This document shows positions 50,362-53,376 of a stretch of DNA of 53,376 bases, piece after piece. This DNA is from Pseudomonadota bacterium (lineage in GTDB: Bacteria > Pseudomonadota > Alphaproteobacteria > Rhizobiales > Xanthobacteraceae): NCBI GenBank assembly GCA_023451825.1, contig JAEXYA010000047.1, forward strand, positions 1-53,376, written 5' to 3'. Made by a program: the position numbers and the translations under genes. Within the stretch, counting starts at the first letter, position 1, and the number at the start of each line of letters is the position of its first letter. The notes under the pieces are model-generated. The model saw nothing but the letters and a program-made list of their open reading frames with translations, was not told the origin of the DNA and searched no databases.

Positions 50362-50733
50362 TTAGCTCTTCTGCTTCGCGATCACCTTGTCCTTGATGCC
50401 GTCATAGGTCTTTTCCGGCACGATTTTCTTCTGCACTAGTTCGTCCTTGCCCTTATACGGGCGGCCTTTGACGATCGCGGCCGAATAGGCCTTGCCGATG
50501 CCTGGCAATGCTTCGAGCGCTTCGGGCGTCGCCGTGTTGATATCGACGAGATCGGTCTTCGCCGATGCTGCGCCGGTCGTTGCAGCAGGCGCTGCGGCCT
50601 TTGGCGCGGCGACGGGCGCCATCTTGCTAGCAGGTGTGGCCGGCTGCACCGTCTGCGCCATCGAAGGCGCGGTGGCAGCCAGTCCGAGCGAGAGAGCAAC
50701 AGCAGTCAGTGTAGCAAGCTTGAGGTAGCGCAT
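50362..50733 (-). CDS. Secreted helix-hairpin-helix protein (ComEA-like)
   Basis: 123 residues: signal peptide (1-26, ending MAQ), a Pro/Ala linker (about 30-58) and one helix-hairpin-helix pair (LVDINTATPEALEALPGIGKAYSAAIVKGRPYKGKDELVQKKIVPEKTYDGI). This matches the DNA-binding part of ComEA, the DNA receptor in natural transformation, but without a transmembrane anchor and with the linker shortened. No other competence gene is in the window, so a role in DNA uptake is only suggested. Confidence 0.85.
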   Translation of the reverse strand: MRYLKLATLTAVALSLGLAATAPSMAQTVQPATPASKMAPVAAPKAAAPAATTGAASAKTDLVDINTATPEALEALPGIGKAYSAAIVKGRPYKGKDELVQKKIVPEKTYDGIKDKVIAKQKS

Positions 50734-50858
50734 CGGTTTGTCCCTCCAGGACAGTTAAGTAACAAACCGATTGAGATGCTCATTCATGGCGGAGCCGTGG
50801 CGCCAAAATGAACCGCAGATAAAAGCTGAAATTTATTTTTTGATAGTAAGACTCAGTC

Positions 50859-50970
50859 CCTCATGGTGAGGAGGCGCCACTTTGGCGCCGTCTCGAACCA
50901 TGAGTTGGCTGCGCTCCTGAGCTCGCGGCCATCCTTCGAGACGCCGCTACGCGGCTCCTCAGGATGAGGG
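50859..50970. repeat. Palindromic repeat, CCTCATGGTGAGGAG family (copy 7)
   Basis: Standard ends and inner boxes, directly before the ccmG stop. The preceding gap (50734-50858) is AT-richer and holds nothing else visible. Confidence 0.92.
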
Positions 50971-50977
50971 GCGGAGG

Positions 50978-51562
50978 CTAGCTGCCCGCATTCAGCGCCT
51001 TCTCGATCTCGGGCATCAGAACCTTGCCGAGATTGTCCTGATTGATGCCGCCCACCAGCTTGTAGGCGATCCTGCCGTCGCGGCCCACGACGAACGTCTC
51101 CGGCACGCCGTAGACACCCCATTCGATTGACGCACGACCATTGCCATCGACGCCGACGATGCCGAACGGATTGCCGTAGCGGCCGAGGAAGCGGCGGGCA
51201 TTGTCGGCATTGTCCTTGTAGTTGATGCCGACCAGTTGCAGCCGCGAATCCTTGCCCAGTTCGGTGAGGATCGGCGCCTCGTCGTGACAGGGCACGCACC
51301 ACGACGCCCAGACATTGACGACGCTGACCTTGCCGATGAAGGCCGCAGGATCGAGGCCCGGAATCGGCGCGCCCTTTTCGTTCAGGCCCTGCAGTGCCGG
51401 CAGGGCCGTCTGCGGCGCCTGACGGCCGATCAAGGCCGATGGCAGGCGCTGCGGATCGGCGCCAAGGCGAAACCAGAACAGCGCAGCCAGCGCGGCAAAA
51501 ATCACCAGCGGCAAGGCCAGCACCCAGCGGCGCTTCGGGGCTGTGGTTGCGATCTCGCTCAT
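50978..51562 (-). CDS. ccmG: Thiol:disulfide interchange protein of cytochrome c maturation (DsbE/CcmG)
   Basis: 194 residues. A membrane anchor at about 13-33 leads to a periplasmic thioredoxin-fold domain with the active site WCVPCHDE (Cys89, Cys92) and the family segment VVNVWASWCVPC and FGIVGVDGNG...YGVPETFVVGRDGRI. It keeps apocytochrome thiols reduced for haem attachment. Its start overlaps ccmD by four bases. Confidence 0.95.
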   Translation of the reverse strand: MSEIATTAPKRRWVLALPLVIFAALAALFWFRLGADPQRLPSALIGRQAPQTALPALQGLNEKGAPIPGLDPAAFIGKVSVVNVWASWCVPCHDEAPILTELGKDSRLQLVGINYKDNADNARRFLGRYGNPFGIVGVDGNGRASIEWGVYGVPETFVVGRDGRIAYKLVGGINQDNLGKVLMPEIEKALNAGS

Positions 51563-51741
51563 TTCAAATCCGTGGCGCCGCGGCCCGAACGACGCCCCAC
51601 ACCGGCTTCTTCCAGTGCATGCAGGCGCGCGCGCACGCGGCGGTGATCGATAGCGATCCAGACGATGAGCAACAGCACCACGGCTGCGACCAGCACATAG
51701 GACGTGATGATGAAAGAGGCGTAGGGACCGAGCGACATCAT
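51559..51741 (-). CDS. ccmD: Haem exporter protein CcmD
   Basis: 60 residues: one membrane helix (about 5-28, FIITSYVLVAAVVLLLIVW) and a short basic cytoplasmic tail (DHRRVRARLHALEEAG), exactly the CcmD form. It overlaps its neighbours by four bases at each end (ccmG and ccmC), so a very compact operon. It helps release holo-CcmE from the CcmABC complex. Confidence 0.93.
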   Translation of the reverse strand: MMSLGPYASFIITSYVLVAAVVLLLIVWIAIDHRRVRARLHALEEAGVGRRSGRGATDLK

Positions 51742-52475
51742 GGCAGGGCTACCGGCTTCGAGGCCTGCAACATCTGCAGCGATCGCAGGCGGCGGCGCAG
51801 AATCTCGTTACGCATGGCGGCGAGATGCAATGTGATGAATAGCAGCGAGAACGCCAGCGCCATGATCAGCAGCGGGTAGAGGAAAGACTTGTCGAGGGCG
51901 GAGCCGCCCATGCGGATCACCGAGGCCGGCTGATGCAGCGTATTCCACCAGTCGACGGAGAATTTGATGATGGGAATATTGATGGCGCCGACCAGCGTCA
52001 GCACGGCCGCGGCGCGGGCAGCGCGCGATGGATCCTCGACGGCGCGCCACAGCGCGATCAGGCCGAGATACATCAGGAACAGGATCAGCACCGACGTCAG
52101 CCGGGCATCCCATTCCCAATAGGTGCCCCACATCGGCCGGCCCCACAGCGAACCGGTGACGAGGGCGAGGAAGGTGAAGGCGGCGCCAATGGGGGCTGCG
52201 GCTTTCGCCGCGACATCGGCGAGCGGATGGCGCCAGACCAGCGTGCCCAGCGACGCTACGCTCATGACGCCCCAGACGAACATCGCCAACCAGGCATTGG
52301 GCACGTGGATGAACATGATCTTGACCGTCGCGCCCTGCTGATAGTCATCAGGCGCCAGCGCGGCCTGATACAGGCCGATCACGAGCAGCAGGCCGGTGAG
52401 CATCGCCAGCCACGGCAGAATGCGGGTGGCAAGGGACAGGAACCGGGTCGGATTGGCGAGTTCGGTCAGCGTCAT
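51738..52475 (-). CDS. ccmC: Haem exporter protein CcmC
   Basis: 245 residues with six membrane helices. The tryptophan-rich WWD-like motif in GSLWGRPMWGTYWEWDARLTS faces the periplasm and binds haem; FIHVPNAWLAMFVWGVMS and the DWWNTLHQP segment carry the haem-axial histidines of the family. The ATG at 52475 is preferred to a longer TTG start upstream. It attaches haem to CcmE during cytochrome c biogenesis. Confidence 0.95.
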   Translation of the reverse strand: MTLTELANPTRFLSLATRILPWLAMLTGLLLVIGLYQAALAPDDYQQGATVKIMFIHVPNAWLAMFVWGVMSVASLGTLVWRHPLADVAAKAAAPIGAAFTFLALVTGSLWGRPMWGTYWEWDARLTSVLILFLMYLGLIALWRAVEDPSRAARAAAVLTLVGAINIPIIKFSVDWWNTLHQPASVIRMGGSALDKSFLYPLLIMALAFSLLFITLHLAAMRNEILRRRLRSLQMLQASKPVALP

Positions 52476-52557
52476 GTCATTTCCACTAGCCGCGGCCACA
52501 TCCGCGATCAATGCAACTTATTCTCATTCATTTTTGGTTGCCATGGATTGACCTCGA

Positions 52558-53232
52558 TCAATCCATGCCGTGACGCAGGCTTGCCGCCGCGGCGAATGGT
52601 CCGATCACCAGGCTGGCCAGGGAAATCGCGCAGAGAATCGAGAACGGCGTCGAAAATGACATCGTCCCTTGTTCGACGATGGCCGCATTCGACGCCGCCA
52701 CGCCAAAAATCAGCACCGGGATCGACAGCGGCAGCACCAGCACCGCAAGCAACAGCCCTCCGCGCTGCAGCGTCACCGCCAGCGCGGCGCCGATCATGCC
52801 CGTGAAGGTCAGCGCGGGGGTGCCGACCAGCAGGGTCAGCGCCACGGCGGCGGTCGCGGAAGCGTCGAGATTGAGCAGCAGGCCGAGCACCGGCGTGGCC
52901 ACGACCAGCGGCACACCGGCCGCCAGCCAATGGGCGAGCGCCTTGGCCGCACAGGTGAATTCCAGCGGCGTGCGGCTCATCAGGATGAGATCGAGGGAGC
53001 CGTCGTCGTGATCGGCCATGAACAGGCGATCGAGGGTCAGGAGGCTCGCCAGCAGCGCGCCGAGCCAGAGGATGGCGGGGCCGAGCCGGGCGAGCAGATT
53101 GAGGTCGGGGCCGATGGCGAAGGGCATCAGGACCACGACGGTCAGGAAGAACAGCACGCCGATGAGTGCGCCACCGCCGACACGGAGGGCAATGCGGATA
53201 TCGCGACGGATCAACGAACCGAGAGCGCTCAT
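52558..53232 (-). CDS. ccmB: Haem exporter protein CcmB
   Basis: 224 residues with six membrane helices and the family start LGSLIRRDIRIALRVGGGALIGVLFFLTVVVLMPFAIGPD, then LFMADHDDGSLDLILMSRTPLEFTCAAKALAHWL. It is the membrane partner of the CcmA ATPase, whose gene should lie beyond the right edge. It is separated from ccmC by 82 bases. The start at 53232 avoids a repeat-derived longer frame. Confidence 0.94.
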   Translation of the reverse strand: MSALGSLIRRDIRIALRVGGGALIGVLFFLTVVVLMPFAIGPDLNLLARLGPAILWLGALLASLLTLDRLFMADHDDGSLDLILMSRTPLEFTCAAKALAHWLAAGVPLVVATPVLGLLLNLDASATAAVALTLLVGTPALTFTGMIGAALAVTLQRGGLLLAVLVLPLSIPVLIFGVAASNAAIVEQGTMSFSTPFSILCAISLASLVIGPFAAAASLRHGMD

Positions 53233-53261
53233 GAGGTGCTCTCCAGCGGCCAAGAGCGCAG

Positions 53262-53306
53262 TAAGTCCCCTCTCCCGCTCTTGCGGGGGAGGGTTAGGGT
53301 GGGGGC
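53262..53306. repeat. Short inverted repeat, CCCTCTCCC / GGGGGAGGG family
   Basis: CCCCTCTCCCGCTCTTGCGGGGGAGGGTTAGGG lies in the 144-base non-coding right edge. A GGGCAAGCCCC/GGGGCTTGCCC pair flanks it at the window end. No gene start is visible between it and the edge. Confidence 0.6.
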
Positions 53307-53376
53307 AAGCCACAAACTCTGTGCTTGGTGACAGGGCGCTGTTGCGGACTGAAAGGTCCGAACGTGGGGCTTGCCC

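Overview
The window reads as chromosomal core DNA from a high-GC alphaproteobacterium of the Bradyrhizobium / Rhodopseudomonas / Tardiphaga / Afipia group. The evidence is the family resemblance of the proteins (malonyl-CoA ligase of the R. palustris MatB type, GTG starts, Pro/Ala-rich secreted proteins), the gene sets (ffh-rpsP-rimM-trmD-rplS, leuBCD, asd, dapF, sdhCDAB, ccmBCDG), and the many long palindromic intergenic repeats typical of that group. No prophage, insertion sequence, CRISPR array, rRNA or tRNA was recognised.

Layout. 1-4 kb: the start of a secreted Pro/Ala-rich protein, a PPOX-fold protein translationally coupled to a Pro-rich microprotein, a MAPEG protein and a hybrid histidine kinase. 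4-9.3 kb: an NMT1/TauABC-type ABC importer in line with a CoA ligase, then a universal stress protein. 9.5-13 kb: the succinate dehydrogenase operon sdhCDAB. 13-20.6 kb: a TSUP exporter, a CDF zinc-type exporter, malonyl-CoA ligase, then a secreted fasciclin protein followed by a membrane cytochrome b and a lipid-anchored, Tat-type molybdopterin oxidoreductase, and an MFS carrier. 20.7-29.2 kb: leuB, asd, a UPF0114 membrane protein, a beta-carbonic anhydrase, a CitE-like lyase, leuD and a minimal metallopeptidase, separated by repeats and by an unexplained 460-bp block (27330-27790). 29.3-31.6 kb: four small secreted proteins, three of them with His/Tyr/Gly-rich tails. 31.6-35.6 kb: a YcaQ-type DNA glycosylase, a VapBC pair, a cold-shock protein with a structured leader, and leuC. 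36-41.3 kb: the ribosome/SRP cluster rplS-trmD-rimM-rpsP-ffh, split by a divergent hxlR/qorB pair. 41.6-46.7 kb: a second toxin-antitoxin pair, a lactamase-fold hydrolase, a SIMPL protein, a GyrI-like secreted protein, dapF and a GST. 47-50.3 kb: katG divergent from oxyR. 50.4-53.2 kb: a secreted helix-hairpin-helix protein and the cytochrome c maturation genes ccmG-ccmD-ccmC-ccmB.

How it works together. Most operons are housekeeping: leucine (leuB, leuC, leuD), the aspartate-family pathway (asd, dapF), the TCA cycle (sdh), translation and secretion (rplS, trmD, rimM, rpsP, ffh), cytochrome c assembly (ccm) and peroxide defence (katG/oxyR). The accessory interest lies in the repeats, which sit in roughly a third of the intergenic gaps, the structured block at 27.3-27.8 kb, the cluster of low-complexity secreted proteins, the fasciclin / cytochrome b / molybdoenzyme set, and the importer paired with a CoA ligase. 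All functional calls come from reading the translations; no database search was run.
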